A stretch of 64,000 nucleotides of DNA from Paenibacillus wynnii (GTDB lineage: Bacteria > Bacillota > Bacilli > Paenibacillales > Paenibacillaceae). The notes under the pieces are model-generated. The model was not told where the DNA came from. It did not search any database and worked only from the letters and a program-made list of their open reading frames with translations. Positions 33,486 through 43,003 of the stretch are shown here, piece by piece. Position numbers and translations under genes: made by a program. Location: assembly GCF_030812855.1 (NCBI RefSeq), contig NZ_JAUSTK010000008.1, positions 62,001-126,000 of the forward strand, read 5' to 3'. Positions within the stretch are counted from its first letter, which is position 1; every line of letters begins with the position of its first letter.

Positions 33486-34496
33486 ATGAGAGACAGTAAG
33501 ATCATTGATGTAGCCCGGAAAGCGGATGTATCTCCCGCTACCGTATCCAGAGTGCTGAACGGAAGCCCTTTGGTTACAGGAAAGACTAAGGAGAAGGTGC
33601 TCCAGGCTATTCAAGAATTGAATTATACGCCTAATGCGATGGGGAAGCAGCTGCGTTCCCGCAAAACCATGACCTTAGGTGTTGTAGTAACAGATATAGG
33701 GGTTGCCTATAATGCGGAAATTATAAAAGGCATAGAGAATACTGCCAATGGACTGAAGTATAAAATCCTAATCTGTGATTCGCAAAATGAGAGGGAGAAG
33801 GAGCTGGAGTTCCTTTCTCTTCTGCAGAATCGTACGGTCGACGGATTGATTCTAGTTACACCACAGCTAACGGATTCAGAGATTTTCTCCTTCGCGGATG
33901 AGGATTATTCAATCGGAATCATTGGCCGCCAGATTAATCATCCGTTCATTCCATGCTGCTTCACGGATAATATCAGGATTGGCAGGGAGGTTGTGCAGCA
34001 TCTGATGGAACAGGGGCACTGCCGAATCGCTTATATTAGCGGTTATGCAGATGCGCCTGACAGTATTGGGCGGCAGGAAGGTTACCGGGAAGAACTTGAG
34101 TCCGCTGGGCTGACGTTCATACCCGAGTTAATGGATATTGGAGACTTCGATGAGCAAGGCGGATATGAGGCATTTAAGCGATTACGGGCAAAGAACCAGG
34201 AGTTCACGGCTGTTTTTACGGCTAATGATGAAATGGCACTTGGTGTGTACAAGGCCTGTGCGGAGCTTAAGATCTCCGTACCGGAAAGCATGGCAGTCGT
34301 TGGTGTAGATAATATCCGAATTACCAATTATGTTGAACCGAAAATAAGCTCTGTGGAACAGCCTCTGTATGCAATGGGCGCTTTGTTGGCTGAGAAACTT
34401 ATTGACCAGATGAACGGCAGCGTTCGGGCGGAGCAGCAGCTTTTTATGCTACATTCAACGATTATGGCCAAAGGATCTTCGGTAAAAGGGGGATAA
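33486..34496 (+). CDS. LacI-family transcriptional regulator
   Basis: 336 residues. The DNA-binding head reads IDVARKADVSPATVSRVLNG with the hinge helix NAMGKQLRSRKT. The rest is the periplasmic-binding-like sensor core, with LGVVVTDIG and VGVDNIRITNYVEPKISSV. The effector is probably a sugar. It lies 4 bp before the AraC-type gene, so the two are co-transcribed, and they precede the second ABC transporter. The palindrome upstream suggests autoregulation. Confidence 0.9.
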   Translation: MRDSKIIDVARKADVSPATVSRVLNGSPLVTGKTKEKVLQAIQELNYTPNAMGKQLRSRKTMTLGVVVTDIGVAYNAEIIKGIENTANGLKYKILICDSQNEREKELEFLSLLQNRTVDGLILVTPQLTDSEIFSFADEDYSIGIIGRQINHPFIPCCFTDNIRIGREVVQHLMEQGHCRIAYISGYADAPDSIGRQEGYREELESAGLTFIPELMDIGDFDEQGGYEAFKRLRAKNQEFTAVFTANDEMALGVYKACAELKISVPESMAVVGVDNIRITNYVEPKISSVEQPLYAMGALLAEKLIDQMNGSVRAEQQLFMLHSTIMAKGSSVKGG

Positions 34497-34500
34497 CACC

Positions 34501-36798
34501 ATGTCCAAGGTGTTGAGCGGAAAAGAGAACAGGTACTATGGCAAGTTTTTTTCCGTTATGACCGTCATAGTCTTTCTTACGATTTCAATCCTATCGAGTA
34601 TCCTGTATTTGAATTTCGAACGAATTGCACTGAACCAATCTTATGACCAGACGATGGACAGCCTTGCGCAGACTACGCAGGAGGCTTCGGTTATGGCGGT
34701 AACGGCTGCAACCTTTGCCAAGCAAATTCATAATGATCAGAATATCGCCAATCTGCTTAATTTTTCAAATGTAAGCGCAGTGGACGTATCGACGGCCATA
34801 AAACAATTAACCAACTATCGCGAAACGTCTCCCTTTATTGATTCGATCTATGTCTATAATTCAGAAGCCAGCACCTTTTACGTCAGTACGGATATGAGTG
34901 TCCCTGCGGTGTTCAGTGAATCAGAGTTTTATGATCTGGATATGAAAAAGATGCTCCGGCACATTGAAGACTATGAGACACTGATGCCCATTCCCCGTAA
35001 GCTTCGGATCGAGGGACTTGCCGGGAATATTGCAGAAAAGAAACGTGATACTTATACCTTCCTGCTGTATGATACGCTCGCCAAAAGTCCCCGCAGAAAT
35101 GCCATTATCGTAAATATAAAAGAAACTCAGCTGCACAAGCATATTGACGGCTCACTTACCAATGACCCGGCGAATACATTCCTGATCGATAAGAATGGAC
35201 GTCTTGTATCGAACAGCTGGACTACACCGATGCTGACCGATATGCGGGGCACTTCTTATATTGATCGTATTTTGCAAAATGGTCAGTCTTCCGGTTACTT
35301 TGCCTCCTCTGTAGACGGCATAAAGTCACTGGTCACCTATAGCGAACCTGATTACTTGGGCTGGAGATATATACGCATTGTTCCGTATGCAGTGATAAGT
35401 GAGCGTATCGACAGCATGCGTTTCAAAACATTTTGGATTGCGGCAGCCATCCTGCTTGCAGGTTTAGCACTCTCTTATTTAGGTTCCCGGAAGTTATTCT
35501 CGAGCTTGAACCACAAGCTCTCCCGTCTTGTTAATCTGGAGTCGGAGCAGCGAGAAAGCCTCCAAGTTATGCGGTCGGAGTATCTGCGCGGCTTATTGAA
35601 CGGTTATACAAATACAGACTCTGAACGGGCAAAGGTTATGTTCGAGCGTTTTGGAATCAAGCTTGACCCTTCACAGCCATGTCGTGTTCTCCTGATCACT
35701 ATGGATGACTATCGCTCACTGATGGATCAATATACGATCGATGACCGCAAGCTGCTGCGTTATGGCATTCTCAATATTGCTCAGGAACTGTTAACCCGTG
35801 TAGGACGCTCAGCCGCAACTGCCGATTTGGGGGAGGACCGCGGAGCCATTATCATTCAGGCTGCAGACTCTGGGGAGGACGAAGGTGAAGCTTATCGCCA
35901 TTACTCTGATCTTCTGCAAGGAGCTGTCACGGAGTATTTGAAGCTATCGATAACGATTTCATCGAGCATGAACGGTTTGGGAATACAATCTGTGCATTCT
36001 CTTTACCAACAGGCAGTAGAAGCGTCATTCAGTCGTGTATTCAGCGGTCCCGGCAGTTATATTGATGCAGAAACCGTTGAGCAGAACAAAGCAAAATCTT
36101 ACGAATACCCACTGAACAAGGAGAAACAGCTGGTTGATGAATTAATGCTGGGTCGAATGGTTGAAGTAAAGCGTTTGTTCAATGAAATCATAGGGGCAAC
36201 GGTCAACTTCTCCTACATCTCTTATCAACTGGCAGTCTCCCATTTAACGTTTGCGGTTCAAAATGCCATTCGAACGATCCGGCAGCATTCACCGTCCTCA
36301 GAAGAACTAACGATTCCGTCACATCAATTGTATACGCACACACAGGTGGAGACACTTGAGGAGGTTACGAAGCGGTACATGGATCTGTTCGATCTTCTGG
36401 AAAAGTATATGGATGAGAAAAAGAAGAACAGACAGGATGATTTGCCCGGACGCATCAGAAGGTTTATTGACGAACAGTACGCCGATCAGAACCTATCTCT
36501 TGAAATGCTGGCGGATGAAATGGGAATGTCAGCTACCTATATCGGCAGGGTATTTAAGCAGCATACCTTTCAGACAATCCTCGGATATATCCAGGAGGTA
36601 AGGATGACTAAGGTTCGTGAACTGTTGATTGAGACCGATGATTCGATCGGGGACATTGCAGAGCAGACCGGATTTGCGAACAATCCCTACTTTTATAAAG
36701 CGTTCAAAAAGCATAACGGGGTGACGCCGGCAGAATATCGCAAAAGTGGCAGAGGACAACTAAATGACGGCAATGCGGATGATGCTATTCTCGCCTAA
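34501..36798 (+). CDS. Membrane-bound AraC-family transcriptional regulator
   Basis: 765 residues. The first membrane helix (about 17-40), an extracellular dCache-like sensor (about 41-300) and the second helix (about 304-326) are followed by a cytoplasmic middle region. The C-terminal AraC domain (about 655-752) has LSLEMLADEMGMSATYIGRV and NPYFYKAFKKHNGVTPAEYR. There is no kinase or receiver domain, so signal and DNA binding are in one protein. It probably controls the transporter at 37066-40591. Pairing with a LacI gene in one operon implies dual control. Confidence 0.88.
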   Translation: MSKVLSGKENRYYGKFFSVMTVIVFLTISILSSILYLNFERIALNQSYDQTMDSLAQTTQEASVMAVTAATFAKQIHNDQNIANLLNFSNVSAVDVSTAIKQLTNYRETSPFIDSIYVYNSEASTFYVSTDMSVPAVFSESEFYDLDMKKMLRHIEDYETLMPIPRKLRIEGLAGNIAEKKRDTYTFLLYDTLAKSPRRNAIIVNIKETQLHKHIDGSLTNDPANTFLIDKNGRLVSNSWTTPMLTDMRGTSYIDRILQNGQSSGYFASSVDGIKSLVTYSEPDYLGWRYIRIVPYAVISERIDSMRFKTFWIAAAILLAGLALSYLGSRKLFSSLNHKLSRLVNLESEQRESLQVMRSEYLRGLLNGYTNTDSERAKVMFERFGIKLDPSQPCRVLLITMDDYRSLMDQYTIDDRKLLRYGILNIAQELLTRVGRSAATADLGEDRGAIIIQAADSGEDEGEAYRHYSDLLQGAVTEYLKLSITISSSMNGLGIQSVHSLYQQAVEASFSRVFSGPGSYIDAETVEQNKAKSYEYPLNKEKQLVDELMLGRMVEVKRLFNEIIGATVNFSYISYQLAVSHLTFAVQNAIRTIRQHSPSSEELTIPSHQLYTHTQVETLEEVTKRYMDLFDLLEKYMDEKKKNRQDDLPGRIRRFIDEQYADQNLSLEMLADEMGMSATYIGRVFKQHTFQTILGYIQEVRMTKVRELLIETDDSIGDIAEQTGFANNPYFYKAFKKHNGVTPAEYRKSGRGQLNDGNADDAILA

Positions 36799-36821
36799 GT
36801 TTATAGCATCAGGGTTGGAAT

Positions 36822-36860
36822 GGGAAGGTGGGAGGATGTCTCCTGCCTTCCTTTTATTTT
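36822..36860 (+). terminator. Terminator of the lacI-araC operon
   Basis: GGAAGGTGGGAG pairs with CTCCTGCCTTCC (one mismatch), followed by TTTTATTTT. The rest up to 37065 holds the transporter promoter region, including an inverted repeat CGGAA/TTCCG near 36910-36927. Confidence 0.8.
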
Positions 36861-37065
36861 GCCGAAAGCCTTGATACAACTGGGTTGTGTCGGAAAAAGG
36901 GAGTGTGTTCGGAATAACGTAGTTCCGATTTCGGGCTGAAAGTGAGTCATATCGGGTATGGTTAGTTGCCCGCTTATCCGGCGTCTTCTAATATGGGGAT
37001 TGCAGCCGAGGAACAAGAATAACGGCTCATGACAATAAGAAAAAGGTTAAGGAGGTTATAACATT

Positions 37066-37986
37066 ATGCCTGGAAAAGGCGGGATCATTCGGGAGTTTAA
37101 TCGGAACAAGGTGCTGTTTCTGATGGTTGCTCCTACACTGTTATTTTTTCTCATCTTCAGCTACATACCTATGGTTGGCGTGTACTACGCTTTTACCAAA
37201 TTCGATTTTGACGGGGGACTGTTCGGAAGCGAGTTCATCGGGCTGAAAAACTTCGAGTTTCTGTATAAGTCGGGTATCTTATGGAATTTGACGAAAAATA
37301 CAGTGCTCTACAATCTGGCGTTTATCATTCTGGGTAACATTATGCAGGTGATCTGCGCCATATTTCTAGCTCAGCTCTCCAGCAAGTTTTTCAAAAAAAC
37401 AGCGCAGTCGCTTATGTTTCTGCCCTATTTTTTATCTTGGGTGCTTGTAGGAGCATTTGTTTTCAACCTGTTCTCCGATTTCGGGGTCATTAACACCTTG
37501 CTGAAGCAATTAGGATTACAGCCGTACGATTTCTACCTTCAGACGACACCATGGAAGTACATCATTGTATTCTTCAATATTTGGAAAGGGATCGGTTACG
37601 GGACGGTTATCTATTTGGCAGCCATTATGAGTATTAGTGATGAATATTACGAGGCTGCTAAGATCGATGGGGCTAATATATTTCAACAAATCCGCCGCAT
37701 CACGCTGCCGCTGCTCATGCCTACCTTCATATTGCTGATTCTGTTCAGTCTCGGTGGCATCATGAAAGGCCAGTTCGATCTGTTTTATCAAATTATCGGG
37801 AACAACGGCATGTTGTACGATGTCACAGATATCATTGATACCTATGTTTTCCGTTCACTAACCGTCAACTTCGATATTGGTATGGGAACAGCTGCGGGGC
37901 TCTACCAGTCCTTCTTCGGGTTCGTAATCATCATGCTTGTTAACTACATTATTAAGAAAACACGCGAAGAATACGCATTGTTCTAA
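37066..37986 (+). CDS. Sugar ABC transporter permease, LplB type (second system)
   Basis: 306 residues and about six helices. The EAA loop reads EAAKIDGANIFQQIRRITLP. It is a close paralogue of the permease at 4696-5622. It is preceded by AAGGAGG. With the neighbouring GH30 and beta-glucanases the substrate is likely a beta-glucan oligosaccharide, which is inference. Confidence 0.9.
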   Translation: MPGKGGIIREFNRNKVLFLMVAPTLLFFLIFSYIPMVGVYYAFTKFDFDGGLFGSEFIGLKNFEFLYKSGILWNLTKNTVLYNLAFIILGNIMQVICAIFLAQLSSKFFKKTAQSLMFLPYFLSWVLVGAFVFNLFSDFGVINTLLKQLGLQPYDFYLQTTPWKYIIVFFNIWKGIGYGTVIYLAAIMSISDEYYEAAKIDGANIFQQIRRITLPLLMPTFILLILFSLGGIMKGQFDLFYQIIGNNGMLYDVTDIIDTYVFRSLTVNFDIGMGTAAGLYQSFFGFVIIMLVNYIIKKTREEYALF

Positions 37987-37999
37987 AGGGGGGATAAGC

Positions 38000-38941
38000 A
38001 TGAGTACGGAGATTGAAACGCTGCCGAAAGTTCGGAGGATGAGAAAAAAAAGCACTAGAATCAAGGATGACAAAGAGACCCTAATATTTAACCTTATCGG
38101 ATATACCTTGCTGTCCCTCATATCGGTAATCTGTCTCATTCCATTCTGGCTCATTGTTGTGGGTTCGTTCACGGATGAATTAGAGATCATATCCGAGGGG
38201 TTTAAGCTCTTCCCCAGCACCGTATCGTTCGAAGCCTATAAATCTGTGTTTAGTACACCGGAGCAGATTTACCACGCTTACAGTGTAACCATTGGAGTAA
38301 CCGTAGTGGGATCGCTGCTGGGATTATTTCTTACCTCAATGGCTGGATATGTATTGTCCCGTAAGGATTTCGCTTATCGTGACAGTCTTTCATTCTTTAT
38401 TTACTTCACGACGCTGTTCAGCGGCGGACTGATCCCTTGGTATATCATGATGACGAAATATCTGGATCTGAAGGACAGCTATTGGGCTTTGATCCTTCCA
38501 CCGTTGCTTAGTGCCTGGAATATCATCCTCATGAGAAGCTTCATGAAGTCTATTCCAGAATCCATTGTGGAATCAGCCAAGATTGACGGTGCCGGAGATT
38601 TCCGAATTTATTGGAAGCTGATCCTTCCGCTGTCCACACCGGGACTTGCAACGATTGGTTTGTTTCTTGGGCTCGGATACTGGAATGACTGGTTCAATGC
38701 CAACATGTTTATCACATCGGATCAAAAGTTCCCGCTGCAGTTCCTGCTCTATAAAATTCTGTCCAGTGCAGCGGTTCTGCAGACGAATAACGGGTCATAT
38801 CTGGCTGCGAACGTCGTACCGCCTACAGAAACGTTAAAGATGGCTGTCGCAGTCATCGCCACGGGTCCGGTTATTTTGCTCTACCCGTTCGTTCAGCGTT
38901 ACTTCGTGAAGGGACTAACGGTTGGAGCTGTCAAAGGTTAG
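38000..38941 (+). CDS. Sugar ABC transporter permease, YtcP type (second system)
   Basis: 313 residues from the ATG at 38000, after AAGGGGGG; earlier starts in the same frame overlap the first permease. The EAA loop reads ESAKIDGAGDFRIYWKLILP. It is a paralogue of 5640-6569. Again no ATPase gene is present in the operon. Confidence 0.9.
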   Translation: MSTEIETLPKVRRMRKKSTRIKDDKETLIFNLIGYTLLSLISVICLIPFWLIVVGSFTDELEIISEGFKLFPSTVSFEAYKSVFSTPEQIYHAYSVTIGVTVVGSLLGLFLTSMAGYVLSRKDFAYRDSLSFFIYFTTLFSGGLIPWYIMMTKYLDLKDSYWALILPPLLSAWNIILMRSFMKSIPESIVESAKIDGAGDFRIYWKLILPLSTPGLATIGLFLGLGYWNDWFNANMFITSDQKFPLQFLLYKILSSAAVLQTNNGSYLAANVVPPTETLKMAVAVIATGPVILLYPFVQRYFVKGLTVGAVKG

Positions 38942-39016
38942 AACCGGGTGACCGGCTGACATAGCATTTATTTTTATAGTACTGACAGGGTGACAAACTT
39001 TAAGGAGGAGTCAATT

Positions 39017-40591
39017 GTGAGAAAGAGAACAAAGAGATTAACGCTAGTTCTTATGATGTCTTTATTGATCTCGCTGGTTGCGGGCTGTGGGGGCGGAAAT
39101 AACAACGGGGCAGCGGAAAACAAAGGTACAAATACGAATGAAACCAAGGTTGCCAATGAAGGTGAAGCGGGCAAAGAGACGCTAAAAAAGGTGAAGCTTA
39201 CCTGGTATCTGGTTGGCGATGCGCATAAGGATCAGGATAAGATTATCGCCGAGTGGAACAAAATGCTCGAGAAGGACCTGAATACAACCATCGACGTGAA
39301 ATTTACGACATGGAATGACTGGATGACCAAATATAACCTGCTGTTAACCTCTGGAGAAAAAATCGATATGATTTTTGCCTCCAACTGGGCCGACTTCTAC
39401 AAGCTGTCTAAGCAAGGTGCCTTCTTGGATCTAAAAGAACTGCTGCCCGTGAATGCTCCGGTGACTTGGGGAAATGTGCCTAAGCAGGACTGGGATTCAG
39501 TTACGGTGGGCGATGGGATTTTCGCAGTGCCTAATACCAACTCCGAGTACACGCCGGACGGTTATGTCTACCGGGAAGATTGGCTTAAAGAATTCGGCCT
39601 ACCGGAATTTACGGATCTGGCTTCCATTGAAGCGTATTTTGATGCGGTAAAAACCAAGAAAAATGTAACTCCGATCAACGGAGCGGCCTATGAAAACGTA
39701 AACCGCCTGTTCCGGTTCTGGAATGATTTCCAGATGATCAGCGGAGAGATTATCGGTGCTACCTCCTATGAGAACCCGCGTGATATTCAGATCGTTCCTT
39801 TCACGGATGAGTATGAGGCTTGGGTGAAAAAGATGAAGGAGTGGGAAGAAAAGGGCTACTGGAACAAAAACTCCCTCTCCTCTAAGCAAGAAGCAGGCGA
39901 TTTCATTAAGACTGGGCAAGGCGCTATTTACTGGCGTAACCCGTCCAGTGCGGGCGGCTTTATTAACGAGATCCAAGCCAAGGGACTGAAGATGGATGTT
40001 GGGTATTTCCCATTCACCCGTTTCCACAACTATGTTATTCCTACACTCCCAATCGCAAACGGTATGGCGATTCCGAAGAGCTCACAGAACCCGGAGCGTT
40101 CACTCATGGTGCTCGACAAGCTTCGTAATGATCCGGCGTACTTTAACCTGATGACGTACGGAATTGAAGGCACGCACTGGGCTAAAGGCGAGGACGATAA
40201 GACGATTGTCATTCCGGCACCGGGCGTAGACCTGAACGTGACTCCGCGTTATGACATAGCAAGCTGGGGCTGGCGGTATGAAGGGAATATGAAGAAAGAA
40301 AAAGGAGGCTGGGAGGGACTGGATGCACTGAAGGAAGAGTTCAAGCCAATCAGCAAACAGGACATTTTCGGGCCTATCTATCTGGATTATGAGCCTGTAA
40401 AAACCGAACTGGCAGCTGTTAACCAAGTCTTCGAGCAATATGGAAAACCGCTTATGCTGGGCTTGACCCCGGATGTAGATGCTTCTTTAAAAACCTACCG
40501 TGAGAAGCTGAAAGCAGCGGGTGTTGAAAAACTACTAGCTTATGTTCAAGAGGAATCCGGTAAGTATTTTGATGAAAAAGGAATTCAATAA
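39017..40591 (+). CDS. Sugar-binding lipoprotein (second system), GTG start
   Basis: 524 residues from GTG 39017, after AAGGAGGAG; the frame is open earlier without a site. The lipobox LVAGC anchors it to the membrane, followed by an Asn/Gly/Lys linker. The solute-binding fold resembles the protein at 6636-8216 in length and motifs. It delivers oligosaccharides to the two permeases upstream. Confidence 0.9.
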   Translation: MRKRTKRLTLVLMMSLLISLVAGCGGGNNNGAAENKGTNTNETKVANEGEAGKETLKKVKLTWYLVGDAHKDQDKIIAEWNKMLEKDLNTTIDVKFTTWNDWMTKYNLLLTSGEKIDMIFASNWADFYKLSKQGAFLDLKELLPVNAPVTWGNVPKQDWDSVTVGDGIFAVPNTNSEYTPDGYVYREDWLKEFGLPEFTDLASIEAYFDAVKTKKNVTPINGAAYENVNRLFRFWNDFQMISGEIIGATSYENPRDIQIVPFTDEYEAWVKKMKEWEEKGYWNKNSLSSKQEAGDFIKTGQGAIYWRNPSSAGGFINEIQAKGLKMDVGYFPFTRFHNYVIPTLPIANGMAIPKSSQNPERSLMVLDKLRNDPAYFNLMTYGIEGTHWAKGEDDKTIVIPAPGVDLNVTPRYDIASWGWRYEGNMKKEKGGWEGLDALKEEFKPISKQDIFGPIYLDYEPVKTELAAVNQVFEQYGKPLMLGLTPDVDASLKTYREKLKAAGVEKLLAYVQEESGKYFDEKGIQ

Positions 40592-40614
40592 ACTGGATTC
40601 ATGAAAAAAGGGGG

Positions 40615-40643
40615 AGCGGCGGAGTTTTCGCCGCTTTCTTTTT
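40615..40643 (+). terminator. Terminator of the second transporter operon
   Basis: AGCGGCG pairs with CGCCGCT around GAGTTTT, followed by TTCTTTTT. Confidence 0.85.
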
Positions 40644-40694
40644 ATCCATAAAGGGAAAATCTAAACCCATATATTAAAAGGAGAGATTCAGCAC

Positions 40695-42089
40695 ATGGCT
40701 AGTAGAATAGGAACCTCAGAAAAGGTGGAAGTATGGCTCAGTTCGGAATCGATGCCCGGGGATAAAAAATGGTTTCAAGATCCTGCTGAACTTACCCACC
40801 AGCTAAGTCGTCAGCCGGATATTCAGTGGACGGCTCCAGAAGCAACTAGTAGGAGCACTATTATAATCTCACCAGATCATACCTATCAAGAGATTCTGGG
40901 GATAGGCACCTCTGTGGAAGAAACAACAGTCCATAACCTGTCTAAGATGAGTTCTTCAGTACGTACGAGTATTCTGAGACAATTGACGGACAAAGGGGAT
41001 CAGGGAATTGGATTTAATTTTTTTCGAATTACGCTAGGAACGTCGGATTTTACGGCACAGTCTTTCTACACTTATAATGATATCGCCGATGGCGAAACGG
41101 ATTTCGAACTGAAGCAATTCTCGATTCAAAAAGATATAGATTTATCGATTATAAATACGATTCAGGAGCTTCTGGCGGCTGCACCAGACACCCTTCTATT
41201 CGCATCACCCTGGAGCCCCCCTGCATGGATGAAGACGAATGGAAGTTTGAAAAGAGGACAGTTAAAGGAAGGTATAGAGTACACTGAAGCATTAGCTAAG
41301 TATTATCGTCTGGCGATTCAAGCCTACCTAGAACAGGGCATTCCAATCTATGCAATGACTCTGCAAAATGAACCCTTGCTGGAAACGGATTATCCGAGCT
41401 GCTACATGTCCCCGGAGCGGCAGAAAGAGTTGGCGTTGGCCTTAAAAAAGGAATTCACTGAGCATGGATTGGAAACGGAAATCTGGATTTTCGATCAAAA
41501 TTTCAGTGATGTCCGGGCTTATGTAACACCGATACTAGATGATATAGACGGATTCGCGGCAGTAGACGGGATTGCTCTTCACGATTATGAAGGAGAGCCG
41601 GAACTTATGAGCGAGATCCATGCCTCATACCCGGATAAGCCGATTTATCTGACTGAGCGATCAGTATGGGGTACACAGGGAGCAGATCGCATAGCGTTGT
41701 ATTTTCGTAACTATGCCAGCAGCTACAATGCGTGGGTCACTATGCTCGACAGCCGAATTGGAACGCATCAATGGCTTGGAACACCGGGGCCGACAATGTT
41801 CATTCAGGATGCAACAGAGGCAGATCGTTATTGGCTGACTCCCGAATATTATTTGCTGGGGCAGTTTACCCGTTTTGTTCGGCGGGGTGCGGTAAGGATC
41901 GAGAGCACTTACGGCTCAACCGATACCGTAACGAATGTTGTATTCCGAAACCTTGACGGTAGTGTGATTGCGGTGGTCATCAATCAAACCGAATCGGAAC
42001 AGGAGTTTCGAGTGTTATGTGAGGGGAATCAGTTCACGGCTGTACTTCCAGCAAAGACGGTGGGGACGTATTGTTGGAGGACTACTTAA
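40695..42089 (+). CDS. GH30-family glycosidase, cytoplasmic
   Basis: 464 residues, preceded by AAAAGGAGAG; no signal peptide. The GH30 barrel shows SPWSPPAWMKTNGSL. The acid/base is Glu226 in TLQNEP and the nucleophile Glu321 in YLTERSVWG. A small beta-domain closes the C-terminus. GH30 members include beta-1,6-glucanases and beta-glucosidases/xylosidases. Next to a transporter and near GH81/GH16 beta-1,3-glucanases, a role in trimming imported beta-glucan side chains is likely. Confidence 0.85.
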   Translation: MASRIGTSEKVEVWLSSESMPGDKKWFQDPAELTHQLSRQPDIQWTAPEATSRSTIIISPDHTYQEILGIGTSVEETTVHNLSKMSSSVRTSILRQLTDKGDQGIGFNFFRITLGTSDFTAQSFYTYNDIADGETDFELKQFSIQKDIDLSIINTIQELLAAAPDTLLFASPWSPPAWMKTNGSLKRGQLKEGIEYTEALAKYYRLAIQAYLEQGIPIYAMTLQNEPLLETDYPSCYMSPERQKELALALKKEFTEHGLETEIWIFDQNFSDVRAYVTPILDDIDGFAAVDGIALHDYEGEPELMSEIHASYPDKPIYLTERSVWGTQGADRIALYFRNYASSYNAWVTMLDSRIGTHQWLGTPGPTMFIQDATEADRYWLTPEYYLLGQFTRFVRRGAVRIESTYGSTDTVTNVVFRNLDGSVIAVVINQTESEQEFRVLCEGNQFTAVLPAKTVGTYCWRTT

Positions 42090-42170
42090 GGCATTAATCT
42101 TGATTTTACTTTAACTATGGATGCCTGCTCTCTATACCTGTATGATGGGTTTAATAGAGGGGTGGAGCAA

Positions 42171-42881
42171 ATGCGGTATAGATGGCGAAAAATTTCCATC
42201 TTTGTTTTACTGGCTCTTACGCTGGTTCTTTTATCCGGTTGCGCCAAAGGATCTGCCAATGTTACCGTGAATAGGAACGGGAGTATTGATACGGCAGTCA
42301 ACCTCCGTCTGGATTCTCGTACACAATCGATGGTAAGCGGTAGGATGGATGACCTGATCACTAGATTGCAGGAGGTAGGCATTCCACTTCAGAAAAGCCA
42401 AGACGGTAGCTCAACAGAGTATCAATATCTGAAAACGTACGCTTCCTTTCAAGAGTTGAGGTCCATGATGAGCCACAGTAACAGCGATCTGGTGGATACG
42501 AACGTGGAGACAACAGACAGGTGGCTGTATACCAAATATGCAGTGGAAACGCAGCTTCATTTAAACTCCTATTCCGATAAAATCCTGCAAAATATAGATT
42601 CATCAACTCTATCAAAACCACTAGTCCGGCTGATGCTGCAGGGCTTCGCTTTTGATTTTAGTCTAACCTTGCCTTTCAATGTCTATGGCGATAACAATGC
42701 GGCGGTGCAGGATGGAAGGACTTTAACCTGGCATATTAAGATGATTGATTCCGAACCCATTCGTATGGTGATTTACGTACCCAACTTTAGGAATATTGGC
42801 ATTGCTGTAGGCCTTTTTGTTATTTTAGCGGCGGCAGCTGTGATTATTGGGTTGAGAAAAAGAAGATTGCGGAAGTCATAG
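42171..42881 (+). CDS. DUF3153-like membrane lipoprotein
   Basis: 236 residues from the ATG at 42171, after GAGGGGTGGAG. The lipobox LLSGC is followed by VTVNRNGSIDTAV, a pattern of DUF3153 proteins. A C-terminal helix (about 208-228, IGIAVGLFVILAAAAVIIGL) ends in a basic tail. It is tethered at both ends with a domain outside. Function unknown. Confidence 0.7.
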   Translation: MRYRWRKISIFVLLALTLVLLSGCAKGSANVTVNRNGSIDTAVNLRLDSRTQSMVSGRMDDLITRLQEVGIPLQKSQDGSSTEYQYLKTYASFQELRSMMSHSNSDLVDTNVETTDRWLYTKYAVETQLHLNSYSDKILQNIDSSTLSKPLVRLMLQGFAFDFSLTLPFNVYGDNNAAVQDGRTLTWHIKMIDSEPIRMVIYVPNFRNIGIAVGLFVILAAAAVIIGLRKRRLRKS

Positions 42882-42928
42882 CTGTTCTGAGAAAAAGCTT
42901 CAATGGATTTGAGAATGTTTGACTGCAG

Positions 42929-42987
42929 TTGCAGATCAGGCTTTCTCTTTGTTATAATTAGTACCAAGTACTAATACTAGATACTAA
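42929..42987 (+). promoter_or_regulatory. fabH promoter with two overlapping FapR-like operators
   Basis: TTGCAG (42929) and TATAAT (42953), 18 bp apart, form the promoter. TTAGTACCAAGTACTAA (42958-42974) and, read on the other strand, TTAGTATCTAGTATTAGT (42970-42987) match the FapR operator pattern TTAGTAC...GTACTAA and overlap the -10 and start region. FapR represses fatty-acid synthesis genes until malonyl-CoA is high. Confidence 0.75.
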
Positions 42988-43003
42988 TTAGAGGGGTGAA
43001 GGG

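Noticed and set aside
36909..36928. CGGAA/TTCCG inverted repeat as operator of the second transporter
   Set aside because: The arms are only 5 bp and no second occurrence was found; it is mentioned only under the neighbouring terminator.
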